This document shows, piece after piece, positions 8,257 through 16,421 of a DNA stretch of 48,293 nt (position 1 is its first letter; the number at the start of each line of letters is the position of its first letter). The DNA comes from Akkermansiaceae bacterium UBA3385 (GTDB lineage: Bacteria > Verrucomicrobiota > Verrucomicrobiia > Verrucomicrobiales > Akkermansiaceae), in contig DEPT01000056.1 of NCBI GenBank assembly GCA_002358905.1, positions 1 through 48,293 on the forward strand, written 5' to 3'. The notes under the pieces are model-generated. The model made no database searches, was not told the origin of the DNA, and saw nothing but the letters and a program-made list of their open reading frames with translations. A program made the translations under genes and the position numbers.

Positions 8257-9552
8257 TTACAGGAAGCGCAGCCAAAGGTAGATGGCAGAGATTCCGACAC
8301 TCATCAGCATCAAGGGAAAACCAATAATGAAATACTGCATAAAACTAACACGCAGCTTATGCTGGCGGGCCAGCCCCAGCGCCACAACATTGGCACTGGC
8401 ACCGATGACGGTACCATTACCACCCAGGCAGGCACCCAGGGAAAGAGCCCACCACAAAGGTTCAAGATTTGCGTAGCCCATGGCACCCATATCCTTCACC
8501 AGGGGAATCATAGTCGCCACAAAGGGGATATTATCCACAAAGGCACTCATCACAGCGCTGAGCCAGAGAACACTCATCGTTGTGGATACCTGTTCTCCTC
8601 CCGTGAGCTGCATTGTCTTCGCGGCAAGCCAGTTGATGATACCATTCACCTCCAGACCACCCACCAGCACGAAAAGCCCCACGAAGAAAAAGATGGTTGT
8701 CCATTCAATTTTGGAGAAAATGAACTCCAGAGCCTTCTCACGATCAGGCATGGTCAGCAGAAGCAGAAGAGAAGCCCCCGTCACAGCGATGGTGCCGCTT
8801 TCCAATCCCCAATCAGGAATAAACCCATGGCAGCAGAAGAGAGCAATCGTGAACACCAGAGTAACCAGACAGCGAATCAGCAGTCCCTTGCTGCGGATAA
8901 GCCCGGACAGGCGGATATTCATGATACGGTTCAGATTCTTATTAGCAGAAGAGAACTCTTTACGATAAATAAAAAGGAGCGCGCCTATGGTCAGCACAAA
9001 GGAAATAACGCAGGGCAAGGTAAGATTCCAGATAAAGTCCGTGAAGCTGAGTTCCTTCACCTGGCTGGCAATCATGATATTAGGTGGATCTCCAATCATC
9101 GTGCAGGTACCACCGATATTGGAAGCCAGAATCTGTGCCAGCACAAAGGGCAGCGGAGAAACCTTCAAATCCTTCGTTAACGTAAAGGTAATCGGCACCG
9201 TCAGCAATACCGTAGTCACGTTATCCAGCAGTGCAGAACAACAGGCCACCATCACAGAAAGCGCCACCAGCAATTTCACCGGATTTCCATTCGTCTTCTG
9301 CGCAGCCCACACCGAAAGGAAACGAAACACCCCCGTCTTACTGAGCACCAGCACCTGAATCATCATACCAATCAGCAGTGCCAGTGTGTTGAAATCAATA
9401 TGATGAATAGCCTGTTCCTGAGATATCACACCTGCCAGCACCATGAGCATGGCACCGAACAAAGCTATCACCGTTCGCTGCACTTTCTCCGATATAATCA
9501 AACCATAGGTTATCAGGAAAATAACAAGCGCTGTTGTGACGTGATAGGACAT
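8257..9552 (-). CDS. NhaD/ArsB-family ion transporter (probable Na+/H+ antiporter)
   Basis: An integral membrane protein of 431 residues with about 11-12 hydrophobic segments. It belongs to the ArsB/NhaD group of the ion-transporter superfamily. The family signatures are LLDNVTTVLLTVPITF, the loop SNIGGTCTMIGDPPNIMIAS and, in the second half, FVDNIPFVATMIPLVKDMG and LGACLGGNGTVIGASANVVA, showing the inverted-repeat architecture with two re-entrant hairpins. NhaD members exchange Na+ or Li+ for H+; arsenite or dicarboxylate transport cannot be excluded. The start at 9552 (MSYHVTTA) replaces an ORF start 30 codons upstream because a promoter (9574-9602) lies in between and the extra residues are not membrane-like. 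It is divergent from lpxC/fabZ. Confidence 0.85.
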   Translation of the reverse strand: MSYHVTTALVIFLITYGLIISEKVQRTVIALFGAMLMVLAGVISQEQAIHHIDFNTLALLIGMMIQVLVLSKTGVFRFLSVWAAQKTNGNPVKLLVALSVMVACCSALLDNVTTVLLTVPITFTLTKDLKVSPLPFVLAQILASNIGGTCTMIGDPPNIMIASQVKELSFTDFIWNLTLPCVISFVLTIGALLFIYRKEFSSANKNLNRIMNIRLSGLIRSKGLLIRCLVTLVFTIALFCCHGFIPDWGLESGTIAVTGASLLLLLTMPDREKALEFIFSKIEWTTIFFFVGLFVLVGGLEVNGIINWLAAKTMQLTGGEQVSTTMSVLWLSAVMSAFVDNIPFVATMIPLVKDMGAMGYANLEPLWWALSLGACLGGNGTVIGASANVVALGLARQHKLRVSFMQYFIIGFPLMLMSVGISAIYLWLRFL

Positions 9553-9573
9553 AAAAGAAACAGGGGGAGCGAA

Positions 9574-9602
9574 ACAGTACACCCAACACCTCATTTTGGC
9601 AA
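9574..9602 (-). promoter_or_regulatory. Predicted promoter of the NhaD-like gene
   Basis: Minus strand: TTGCCA (9602-9597), 17 bp, TACTGT (9579-9574), leaving 21 bp to the ATG at 9552. It lies in the 160-bp divergent spacer shared with lpxC/fabZ. Confidence 0.55.
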
Positions 9603-9671
9603 GCTTTTTCGCTTTCTGTCCCCGTTTTTGCTTTTCCCACAAACTAACTTGGAAAAAAATCTAGATTTTAC

Positions 9672-9699
9672 TTCACTTTTGAACAGAATAATGTAAAAT
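9672..9699 (+). promoter_or_regulatory. Possible promoter of lpxC/fabZ
   Basis: TTCACT (9672-9677), 16 bp, TAAAAT (9694-9699). Transcription would start near 9706, just before the ATG at 9713. Other -10-like words nearby (TAATGT) make the exact box uncertain. Confidence 0.4.
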
Positions 9700-9712
9700 G
9701 AATGTACGAGTT

Positions 9713-11032
9713 ATGGCTACACGCATGCAAAAGACCCTTGCCAAGTGCACCTCCACCCTGGAAGGCACATCGCTGCACACCGGTCAGACGGTGAAGCTCA
9801 TCATCAAACCCGCAGAGCCGAACACGGGATTCAAGTTCCGCCGTGTTGACCTGCCGGACAAGCCATTCCTGGACGCCTCCGCCTCCAAGGTGCAGGCCGT
9901 GGAGCGCGCTACCACCATCGCAGAAGGTGCAGTCAAAGTTCACACTGTTGAGCACATTCTCTCTGCCCTTACCGGCATGGGCGTAGATAACGCCATCATC
10001 GAAATGGACGCCAATGAACCCCCCATCGGCGATGGATCCGCCCTCCCCTATGTGGAGATGATTAAACAGGCCGGCATCGTAGAGCAGAACGCTCCGCTCA
10101 AAGTCTGGGAAATCCGCGAACCCATCAAGGTAGAGAACAAGAATGGCTCCACCATCATCATCATGCCTTCCCGCGATTTCCGCATTTCCCTTACTGCTGT
10201 AGGTCCGAACGGCCGTGTAACACAATACTTCGACAGCGTCATTACCCCGGAAACATACGAAAAGGAGCTTTCCAACTCCCGCACGTTCTGCTTCTACGAG
10301 GACATCCAGCCCCTGCTGGAGAAAGGTCTCATCCAGGGCGGCACTCTCGACAACGCCGTAGTTATCAAAGGCGAGGAATATCTCTGCGCCGGCGGCCTCC
10401 GTTTCCACAATGAATGCGCCCGCCACAAGGCCATGGACCTCATCGGCGATTTCATTCTCTGCGGCCACCGTATCATGGGCCACGTCATTGCCATCATGCC
10501 CGGCCATGGTATCAATACGCAGATGGCAGCCAAGCTGCAGCAGAAGTACGAAAGCATGGAAGCCATGCGCCCGAAGCCCATCACCATTCCCAGTGGCGAG
10601 GCTGTACTCGACACGCTGGAGGTCATGAAGCTCCTGCCGCACCGCTACCCCTTCCTCATGGTGGATCGCATCATCGACTTCGAAGGCGACCGCAAGTGCA
10701 TCGGCCAGAAGAATGTGACCATGAACGAACAGTTCTTCCAAGGCCACTTCCCCGGCCATCCGGTCATGCCCGGCGTGCTTCAGGTGGAAGCCATGGCTCA
10801 GGTTGCCTCCATCCTCATGCTCCGCATGCCCGAAAACGCCGGCAAGCTCGGCTATTTCATGAGCTGCGACAAGGTGAAGTGGCGTCGTCCCGTAGTACCG
10901 GGCGATGTTCTTATCATCGAAACAGAACTGGTCAAGATGCGCGGTGCCATCGGCATGGCCACTGGCCGCTGTCTGGTAAACGGTGAGGTTACATGCGAGG
11001 CTGAACTCAAATTCATGCTCTCCGACATGTAA
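9713..11032 (+). CDS. lpxC/fabZ: Bifunctional UDP-3-O-acyl-GlcNAc deacetylase / 3-hydroxyacyl-ACP dehydratase (LpxC-FabZ fusion)
   Basis: One chain joins two lipid enzymes. LpxC does the committed, zinc-dependent deacetylation of lipid A synthesis; FabZ dehydrates 3-hydroxyacyl-ACP, the same type of acyl donor that feeds lipid A. The N-terminal two thirds hold LpxC landmarks: the zinc-site VEHILSALTGMGVDNAIIEM, EPPIGDGSALPYV, HKAMDLIGDFILCGHRIMGH and the late His in MPGHGINTQ. The last 140 residues are FabZ: LLPHRYPFLMVDRI with its His, and FQGHFPGHPVMPGVLQVEAMAQ. The fusion is known from Bacteroidetes and some other groups. ATGs at 9698, 9713 and 9725 are possible; 9713 is chosen because the likely -10 box overlaps 9698. 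A Gram-negative outer membrane with lipid A is implied. Confidence 0.95.
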   Translation: MATRMQKTLAKCTSTLEGTSLHTGQTVKLIIKPAEPNTGFKFRRVDLPDKPFLDASASKVQAVERATTIAEGAVKVHTVEHILSALTGMGVDNAIIEMDANEPPIGDGSALPYVEMIKQAGIVEQNAPLKVWEIREPIKVENKNGSTIIIMPSRDFRISLTAVGPNGRVTQYFDSVITPETYEKELSNSRTFCFYEDIQPLLEKGLIQGGTLDNAVVIKGEEYLCAGGLRFHNECARHKAMDLIGDFILCGHRIMGHVIAIMPGHGINTQMAAKLQQKYESMEAMRPKPITIPSGEAVLDTLEVMKLLPHRYPFLMVDRIIDFEGDRKCIGQKNVTMNEQFFQGHFPGHPVMPGVLQVEAMAQVASILMLRMPENAGKLGYFMSCDKVKWRRPVVPGDVLIIETELVKMRGAIGMATGRCLVNGEVTCEAELKFMLSDM

Positions 11033-11069
11033 AATTCGCTGCGATAGCGAAAAAAATTACGAACGGTGC

Positions 11070-11097
11070 TTGACATACGCTGATTTTCGGGTATCAT
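11070..11097 (+). promoter_or_regulatory. Promoter of the rpmH-rnpA-yidD-yidC cluster
   Basis: Consensus -35 TTGACA (11070-11075), 16 bp, TATCAT (11092-11097). This gives a leader of about 50 nt before rpmH. The rpoD promoter at 43141-43168 has the same hexamers and spacing, so the two may be controlled alike. Confidence 0.7.
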
Positions 11098-11157
11098 ATC
11101 GCACCCGGCCGTTTCATGCGGCCTCACAGAAACCACTTCAAAACCAAATAAGAAATT

Positions 11158-11340
11158 ATGAGCAAGAGAACATACCAGCCTTCCAAGCGCTGCCGCAAGC
11201 GCCAGTTCGGTTTCCGCGCCCGCATGGCAACCAAGAACGGCCGCGCCATCCTCGCCCGCCGTCGCGCCAAGGGCCGCAAGCGTCTTCTGCCCAAGGGTGC
11301 AGAGGTGCAGTACAAGCGCCACATCATCCAGCACGGCTAA
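11158..11340 (+). CDS. rpmH: 50S ribosomal protein L34, with C-terminal extension
   Basis: L34 is a small basic protein of the large ribosomal subunit. The first 44 residues match the family closely (RTYQPSKRCRKRQFGFRARM and ATKNGRAILARRRAKGRKRL). The protein goes on for about 16 residues beyond the usual end with a basic tail ending in YKRHIIQHG. It is the first gene of the conserved rpmH-rnpA-yidD-yidC order, often found near the replication origin, although no dnaA or DnaA-box cluster is seen beside it here. Confidence 0.96.
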   Translation: MSKRTYQPSKRCRKRQFGFRARMATKNGRAILARRRAKGRKRLLPKGAEVQYKRHIIQHG

Positions 11341-11416
11341 AGCCCCGGCAGGGTTTCTGTAAGAGAGTACCCCGGGTGCTCCCTGCCCTGCAGGAGAAAC
11401 CAACGCCCTGTTTACG

Positions 11417-11773
11417 ATGCAGCTGAAGCGGCACCAAACCATGAAGCGAGCCAGTGAGTTCGCCATGGTACGTGCACAAGGCTCATCCGCAGCAGGGCGT
11501 TTTCTTGTGCTCAGCACCCTGCCCTATTCCGGTGAGGGTGCTAGCATAAAAGAATCCCGCTTCGGGATTATCACCACCAAGCGACTGGGACACGCCGTGG
11601 TGCGCAATCTGCTGCGCCGCCGCATCCGCGAGATACTCCGAGCACACGGAGAACCGCTGCAGCTGGGGCACTATGTTGTGCTGATTCCGCGCCACACTGC
11701 TTCCGCAGCCGATTATAGTGAGCTTGAGAAGGACTTTAAGCGCCTGCTCAAGCGAAAGCATTTTACCACCTGA
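11417..11773 (+). CDS. rnpA: Ribonuclease P protein component
   Basis: A small basic protein (118 residues) that binds the RNase P RNA and helps mature the 5' ends of tRNAs. The N-terminal LKRHQTMKRASEFAMVRAQG corresponds to the usual start with a basic helix and the substrate-leader cleft. The signature helix reads RLGHAVVRNLLRRRIREILR, where the common RNR motif is RNL. A later ATG at 11441 would remove the first helix, so 11417 is preferred. It lies 77 bp after rpmH and 12 bp before yidD, in the same transcript. Confidence 0.93.
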   Translation: MQLKRHQTMKRASEFAMVRAQGSSAAGRFLVLSTLPYSGEGASIKESRFGIITTKRLGHAVVRNLLRRRIREILRAHGEPLQLGHYVVLIPRHTASAADYSELEKDFKRLLKRKHFTT

Positions 11774-11784
11774 ACCAAACCCGG

Positions 11785-12030
11785 ATGCTGAAACGACTCG
11801 TCATTCTGCCGGTATTATTCTACAAGCGATTCATCAGCAAACCGCTGCATGTACTTTGTGGACCCAACAGCGGATGCCGGTTTCAGCCCAGTTGCTCTAC
11901 ATACTTCATACAAGCCGTAGAAACTCACGGTGTCATCAAGGGCGTAGGGCTGGGAGTGTGGCGCATTCTGCGCTGTAATCCCTGGGGTGGGTGCGGACAC
12001 GACCCGGTGCCGCCCCTCCGCCAAAAATAA
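11785..12030 (+). CDS. yidD: Membrane protein insertion efficiency factor YidD
   Basis: An 81-residue protein of the YidD family, thought to lie on the inner face of the cytoplasmic membrane and to help YidC-dependent insertion. The N-terminal amphipathic stretch LKRLVILPVLFYKRFISKPL is followed by the family signature GCRFQPSCSTYFIQAVETHG and the end WRILRCNPWGGCGHDPVPP, with the conserved cysteines. It sits between rnpA and yidC as in most bacteria. Confidence 0.95.
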   Translation: MLKRLVILPVLFYKRFISKPLHVLCGPNSGCRFQPSCSTYFIQAVETHGVIKGVGLGVWRILRCNPWGGCGHDPVPPLRQK

Positions 12031-12086
12031 AGATTTCCCCATACTTTCACATAAAATATCAACCACTAACTAACCTAGATACAGAT

Positions 12087-13961
12087 ATGGATAAAACAGG
12101 ATGGTTTGTTGTATCTCTCTGCGCAGCTCTGCTGGGCCTGCAGTGGTACTACAACAGCAACAAGGAAGAAGCTCCCCAGGCTCCCGCAGCCCCGGTTGCA
12201 GCTACAGCCCCGGCCACTCCCGCAGCTCAGGCCACCCCTGCAGCAAGTGCAGTAACAGCCACCACCCCGGCTCCGGATGCCCCCACGGTCGAAAAGAAGA
12301 TTATCGCCACACTCATCAGCAGGGATGCTGCAGGCAACCCCGTAGCCAAGTACAACTTCTGCAACATTGGCGGAAGCATCAGCGGCGTAGACATGCTCGG
12401 CCAGGTCATCAACAGCACCCGGGAAGAACTTAAGGGAGCCGATGTGCGCATCAACTCCAATCCGGAAAACGGCATCGGCAACCTGGTATTCGGGCTTTCC
12501 AATGACCGTGCACCACAGTTTGACAATGCAGTGTATGAATACCGCGCAGACCTGAGCAACGACAGCCAGGTTACCCTGCTGGGCCGCGTGGGTGACCTCA
12601 TTGTACGCAAAGTATACTCCCTCAAGCCCCTGAAGAAGGGTGAGGACACCATCGCGGGCAACGCCTATGTATTGAACCTGAAAGTAGACGTACAGAACAC
12701 ATCCGGTCAGACATTGAATGCACAGGACTGGGGACTTTACGCAGGTGGCATCGGCCAGATTTCCAAGGACGAATCCTCCTACTACACTTACTATGTACAC
12801 CTGGAAGATGGCAGCTTCGAGAAGAGCAACGCCAGCGACTTCCGTCCCTGGCTCAGCAAAGCGAAGGACCGCAGCTACGACAAGGATGTAGATAACCTTG
12901 AATGGGCTGGTGTTATGAACCAGTACTACGCCTCCATCGTAAAACCGGACAAGACAAGCGGCAACAATGCCCTGTATGCAGCGCCCGCACAGTTTCCCCT
13001 GCAGGTCAGCGGAGACAAGACAGAATGCGTGGAAGTAGCCCTCGGCATGCCCGATTTCTCACTGGCCGGCAAGACTGACACTATGATGGGCGGGCAGAAG
13101 AGCTTCTCATTCGACATTTTCACCGGTCCGAAGCTGAATCTCATGCTGGATGAAATGACCGATGACTTCCGCATGATTGACCGCGTGATGGACTACGGCA
13201 TTTTCACCATCATCGCCTATCCCATGAACTGGCTCGTAAATCTTTACCACGGCTGGCTGGGCAACTGGGGCTGGGCCATCATTGCCATGACCATCACCAT
13301 CCGTCTTCTCATCTGGCCGCTCTACCGCAAGAGCTACACCAGCATGAAGCGCATGAGCCTGTTGCAGCCGCAAATGCAGGCGCTCAAAGAAAAATACCCG
13401 AACGATCAGCAGAAGGTACAGATGGAAATGATGAAGCTCTACCAGCAGTACGGCATTTCCCCCATGGGTGGCTGCCTGCCCATGCTGCTGCAGATGCCTA
13501 TCTTCTTCTCCTTCTTCTATGTGCTGCAAACTGCAGCCGAATTCCGAGGCGAAGGCTTCATCGGCTGGGTAACCGACCTTTCCCAGATGGATACCGTATT
13601 CTCCTTCCCCTTCATGGGCTATGAAGTACCGGTAAACATTCTGCCCATTCTCATGGCGGTGTCTACCATCATCCAGATGCACATGACCCCCGCCACGGGC
13701 GATGCTACTCAGGTCAAGATCATGCGGTGGATGCCGCTCATGTTCTTCCTCTTCTGCTACACCTACCCCAGCGCACTGGGTCTGTACTGGACCACCAGTA
13801 ACCTCATCTCCATTCTCCAGACCATCATCATCCGCCGCATGCCGGCTCCCACCTTAGAGAAGGTACAGAAGAAGAAGGGTGGCAAGAAGAGCTTCATGGA
13901 ACGCATGCTCGAACAGCAGGCCGCTCTGGAGCGCCAACGCCAGGCGCAGCAGGGCAAGTAA
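12087..13961 (+). CDS. yidC: Membrane protein insertase YidC
   Basis: A 624-residue insertase of the Oxa1/Alb3/YidC family. The first hydrophobic segment (WFVVSLCAALLGLQWYY) is followed by a low-complexity linker rich in Ala, Pro and Thr (about residues 25-66) and then a periplasmic beta-rich domain of about 300 residues. The conserved insertase core starts near YGIFTIIAYPMNWLVNLYHG and contains NWGWAIIAMTITIRLLIWPL with the functional Arg in the groove, the two-helix cytoplasmic hairpin (LQPQMQALKEKYPNDQQKVQ) and GGCLPMLLQMPIFFSFFYVL. The C-terminus is basic. The frame opens earlier (11991), overlapping yidD, but the signal-anchor starts at the ATG 12087. A strong terminator follows. Confidence 0.96.
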   Translation: MDKTGWFVVSLCAALLGLQWYYNSNKEEAPQAPAAPVAATAPATPAAQATPAASAVTATTPAPDAPTVEKKIIATLISRDAAGNPVAKYNFCNIGGSISGVDMLGQVINSTREELKGADVRINSNPENGIGNLVFGLSNDRAPQFDNAVYEYRADLSNDSQVTLLGRVGDLIVRKVYSLKPLKKGEDTIAGNAYVLNLKVDVQNTSGQTLNAQDWGLYAGGIGQISKDESSYYTYYVHLEDGSFEKSNASDFRPWLSKAKDRSYDKDVDNLEWAGVMNQYYASIVKPDKTSGNNALYAAPAQFPLQVSGDKTECVEVALGMPDFSLAGKTDTMMGGQKSFSFDIFTGPKLNLMLDEMTDDFRMIDRVMDYGIFTIIAYPMNWLVNLYHGWLGNWGWAIIAMTITIRLLIWPLYRKSYTSMKRMSLLQPQMQALKEKYPNDQQKVQMEMMKLYQQYGISPMGGCLPMLLQMPIFFSFFYVLQTAAEFRGEGFIGWVTDLSQMDTVFSFPFMGYEVPVNILPILMAVSTIIQMHMTPATGDATQVKIMRWMPLMFFLFCYTYPSALGLYWTTSNLISILQTIIIRRMPAPTLEKVQKKKGGKKSFMERMLEQQAALERQRQAQQGK

Positions 13962-13986
13962 GCAGCTTCATTTCACTTTCGGTCTC

Positions 13987-14016
13987 CGCCCCGCAGCACA
14001 CCTGCGGGGCGTTTTT
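13987..14016 (+). terminator. Rho-independent terminator after yidC
   Basis: Ten-bp perfect stem CGCCCCGCAG (13987-13996) and CTGCGGGGCG (14002-14011) around a 5-base loop, followed by TTTTT. It closes the rpmH-yidC transcript. Confidence 0.9.
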
Positions 14017-14041
14017 CTCCCCTGGGTATTACTTATTTCTC

Positions 14042-14070
14042 GTGACAACAGCAAAACACTGCTGTACAAT
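14042..14070 (+). promoter_or_regulatory. Predicted leaderless promoter of the first acyltransferase gene
   Basis: GTGACA (14042-14047), 17 bp, TACAAT (14065-14070), then 8 bp to the ATG at 14079. It follows the yidC terminator, so an own promoter is expected here. Confidence 0.65.
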
Positions 14071-14078
14071 CTCGAACC

Positions 14079-15185
14079 ATGAATAGTTCTTCCTGTTTTC
14101 CCGGCAAACGATGCGAATGGATTGACGCAGCCAAAGGAATAGCTATTCTGCTTGTCTTGATTGGACATTCCGAATTCTGGGCATATTATAAATCCGAATC
14201 CCCGAATGTTCTCTTATCAACATTCGGTTCCATTTTGGGCTTATGCGGAGCCTCGTACATGCCGCTTTTTTATTTTCTATCGGGGTACACATACAAGCCC
14301 CATGACCGGGAGCTTCAATATCGTTTCAAACGGCTTATCCCACCCTATGCACGCTGGGGATTTCTCTACCTGATTATATTCTGGTTCGGAGTATTTTCTG
14401 ACAACGGCTCCCTTCTTTCCTGGCTTATGCCTCTTTTCGGGCTGGCATATTCCCGTTATTCACTGTACCCGGCAGACAGCATACAAAACACCTCCGGAAT
14501 ACTTCCATCCGGAGCCGAACCCTTGTGGTTTCTCACCAGTTTATTTACCTCCTACATATTGTTTCTTCTTTTACTGAAAACAGACAAACGGAGACATATC
14601 ACCGTCATCCTTTATGCAGCCATCGGCTACCTTTTGTCATTTTGTCCTATCCTGCTTCCATGGAGTCTCGACACCGCCTTTGCCGGAGCCCTATTCATTT
14701 ATACCGGCCACATAGTTAAGAAAAAAGGCATCACAACACTTGCATACCCTGGACTACTTGATATCTTTCTGTTTTCTCTCTCCCTATACCTATTCGCCTA
14801 CACCATCAATGGCGGAGTCAACTTTTCCATAAGAGAATACGGCAGGCATGACCATCTGTCGCCATTCCTCTTTCTTCTGATTGGTATTCTTGGCAGTTTG
14901 CTCTATTGTTTCGTCTGCATGGCTCTGGAGAAAACAAAGATGACGAAACCCCTGGCGTACATAGGCAGGATATCGCTGACCCTGCTGTGCAGTCACATGC
15001 TTTGCTACCAGATGACACTTCATATTTTCGGAACAGATTCAGAACATCCGCTCAATATACAATATATCGTTCTTCTTCAAATCAGCACAGCGATTCTGCT
15101 CTCTGTCATTATTCATGAGCTGCACAAATTATACCGCAGCTTCAGCTCTCGGAGACATGTACATACTAACACGAACAACGCCTGA
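14079..15185 (+). CDS. Membrane acyltransferase (acyltransferase-3 family), copy 1
   Basis: A 368-residue polytopic protein with about ten hydrophobic segments. It belongs to the acyltransferase-3 family (OafA, WecH, NodX type), which moves acetyl or other acyl groups onto surface sugars from the cytoplasmic side. The N-terminal signature is WIDAAKGIAILLVLIGHSEF, with the family Asp, Lys-Gly and His, followed by MPLFYFLSGYTYK and a loop RFKRLIPPYARWG. The C-terminus is a short basic tail. The acceptor is unknown; O-antigen or other envelope glycan is the usual substrate class. It is a paralogue of the next gene, sharing motif order and loops such as ILLPWSLDTAFAGALFIY. Confidence 0.88.
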   Translation: MNSSSCFPGKRCEWIDAAKGIAILLVLIGHSEFWAYYKSESPNVLLSTFGSILGLCGASYMPLFYFLSGYTYKPHDRELQYRFKRLIPPYARWGFLYLIIFWFGVFSDNGSLLSWLMPLFGLAYSRYSLYPADSIQNTSGILPSGAEPLWFLTSLFTSYILFLLLLKTDKRRHITVILYAAIGYLLSFCPILLPWSLDTAFAGALFIYTGHIVKKKGITTLAYPGLLDIFLFSLSLYLFAYTINGGVNFSIREYGRHDHLSPFLFLLIGILGSLLYCFVCMALEKTKMTKPLAYIGRISLTLLCSHMLCYQMTLHIFGTDSEHPLNIQYIVLLQISTAILLSVIIHELHKLYRSFSSRRHVHTNTNNA

Positions 15186-15210
15186 TGCAACTTGCCCCCC
15201 CATATACATG

Positions 15211-15231
15211 TTTTCTGACATTCTGCGTGAC
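15211..15231 (+). repeat. 21-bp direct repeat, copy 1 (upstream of acyltransferase copy 2)
   Basis: Identical to 16353-16373. It starts TTTTCTGACATTC and ends GCGTGAC, providing most of the -35 element of the promoter that follows. Confidence 0.85.
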
Positions 15232-15255
15232 CAGACATTAATTTTGTGATACAGT
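15227..15255 (+). promoter_or_regulatory. Predicted promoter of acyltransferase copy 2
   Basis: GTGACC (15227-15232), 17 bp, TACAGT (15250-15255), then 13 bp to the ATG at 15269. The -35 lies in the 21-bp direct repeat. Confidence 0.5.
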
Positions 15256-15268
15256 CTCCCCGATACAC

Positions 15269-16360
15269 ATGGCAGACAATCAGGCAATTCCAACTCCAGC
15301 ATCAACGAAAAAGAGAGTACAGTGGATAGATGCAGCAAAAGGCGGCTGTATGCTGCTGGTGTTGCTCGTTCACACCAATCTCGCCGCTATCGGCACCAAT
15401 TCTCTTCCTGACAAGGTCCTGGCCTGGCTCCCCTACTTCATCGACTGCTACATGCCGGTATTTTTTGTTCTATCCGGCTACACATTCAAGGACAAAGCGG
15501 GCATTCTTGCGCACAGAGCCCGGCAACTGATACTCCCCTACGCGAAATGGGTTGCTGTCTACTACGGGCTTTTCATCATCATGGCTATCTGCCGGGGCGA
15601 AATATATCCGGGGCACTGGCTCAAAATACTGGCCGGGTGTTTTTACTCGCGGTACGGTCTTTTTGCGGATGGGAGCCCACACCTGTTTCCTACCGGTGCT
15701 GAGCCACTCTGGTTTCTGACGGCTCTTTTCGTTTCCTACGCACTCTATATCCCGATTCACCGGGCCCACCCCGTTGCAAAACATCTACTGGTTGCGGGTT
15801 ATGCAGGCATTCTGCTTCTGCTGCACCAGTGCCCCATTCTTCTTCCTTGGAGCGCAGACACCGCATTTGCCGGCGCATTATTTATTTACGGCGGACACTC
15901 ATTAGCCAGTTCCGGTCTTTTGCAGAAACTTAATATCCGCTCCCTCCTGCTTGCCGCCGTACTGGTTCCGATTTACATCTGGACGGTTGATTCCAATGGT
16001 GGCAGCGGGGGCATGTACATGAGAAATTTCGGTCGCATGGGTTGGTATGCGCCACTTCCGTTCATACTGATGGGGCTGAGCGGAACCTATCTGTGGTGCA
16101 TTTTCTGCCAGCTGCTTGAGAAGATACGCATCGTCCGCCCACTCTCCATCATTGGCGAACACAGTCTCACACTGCTCTGCTCCCACATGCTGGTCTATCT
16201 CATACTCCAGACCATTTTCCTGACACTTGCAGACCATTTTCCTCATCTCATAGGTCTGTTCCCCTACACCAGCAGCGTGCAATTCCTTTCCGCCGTCTTC
16301 TGTGTACTCATCTGCGCAAGACTTCGGAAAGCTTTTTTCCAAACAAACCGTTTTTTCTGA
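15269..16360 (+). CDS. Membrane acyltransferase (acyltransferase-3 family), copy 2
   Basis: A 363-residue polytopic protein of the same family as the preceding gene, with VQWIDAAKGGCMLLVLLVHT at the N-terminus, MPVFFVLSGYTFKDK, LILPYAKW and ILLPWSADTAFAGALFIYGG in the same order and spacing. The two are clearly paralogues from an old tandem duplication, as similarity is concentrated in motifs. It likely acylates an envelope glycan; acceptor unknown. Its final codons and stop overlap the second copy of a 21-bp repeat found also upstream of this gene, which suggests that the duplicated unit was gene plus downstream promoter. Confidence 0.88.
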   Translation: MADNQAIPTPASTKKRVQWIDAAKGGCMLLVLLVHTNLAAIGTNSLPDKVLAWLPYFIDCYMPVFFVLSGYTFKDKAGILAHRARQLILPYAKWVAVYYGLFIIMAICRGEIYPGHWLKILAGCFYSRYGLFADGSPHLFPTGAEPLWFLTALFVSYALYIPIHRAHPVAKHLLVAGYAGILLLLHQCPILLPWSADTAFAGALFIYGGHSLASSGLLQKLNIRSLLLAAVLVPIYIWTVDSNGGSGGMYMRNFGRMGWYAPLPFILMGLSGTYLWCIFCQLLEKIRIVRPLSIIGEHSLTLLCSHMLVYLILQTIFLTLADHFPHLIGLFPYTSSVQFLSAVFCVLICARLRKAFFQTNRFF

Positions 16361-16373
16361 CATTCTGCGTGAC
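16353..16373 (+). repeat. 21-bp direct repeat, copy 2 (upstream of nadB)
   Basis: Identical to 15211-15231. It overlaps the stop codon of acyltransferase copy 2 and supplies the first five bases (GTGAC) of the -35 element of nadB. Confidence 0.85.
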
Positions 16374-16397
16374 GGAAAGGGGAATATGTGGTAGAAT
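16369..16397 (+). promoter_or_regulatory. Predicted promoter of nadB
   Basis: GTGACG (16369-16374), 17 bp, TAGAAT (16392-16397), then 24 bp to the ATG at 16422. The -35 derives from the 21-bp repeat. Confidence 0.55.
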
Positions 16398-16421
16398 ACC
16401 GCGCGCATCCAGCATACGGCG

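Noticed and set aside
9668..10759. 363-residue reverse ORF opposite lpxC/fabZ
   Set aside because: It is antisense to conserved catalytic motifs of LpxC and FabZ, with no recognisable domain.
11035..11051. Small hairpin TTCGCT / AGCGAA after lpxC/fabZ, considered as a terminator
   Set aside because: The stem is only 6 bp and is followed by A, not T, on the coding strand; on the other strand there is no gene to end.
11341..11416. GC-rich stretch between rpmH and rnpA considered as a small RNA or attenuator
   Set aside because: Only weak pairings are visible and no T-run; nothing supports a separate element.
13962..14078. Search for a replication origin or DnaA boxes near rpmH-yidC
   Set aside because: No cluster of TTATCCACA-like 9-mers was seen around the cluster, so an origin cannot be claimed.
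15269..16360. Idea that the second acyltransferase is a recent duplicate or assembly error
   Set aside because: The DNA of the two genes differs throughout; only motifs and the 21-bp repeat match, so this is an old duplication.
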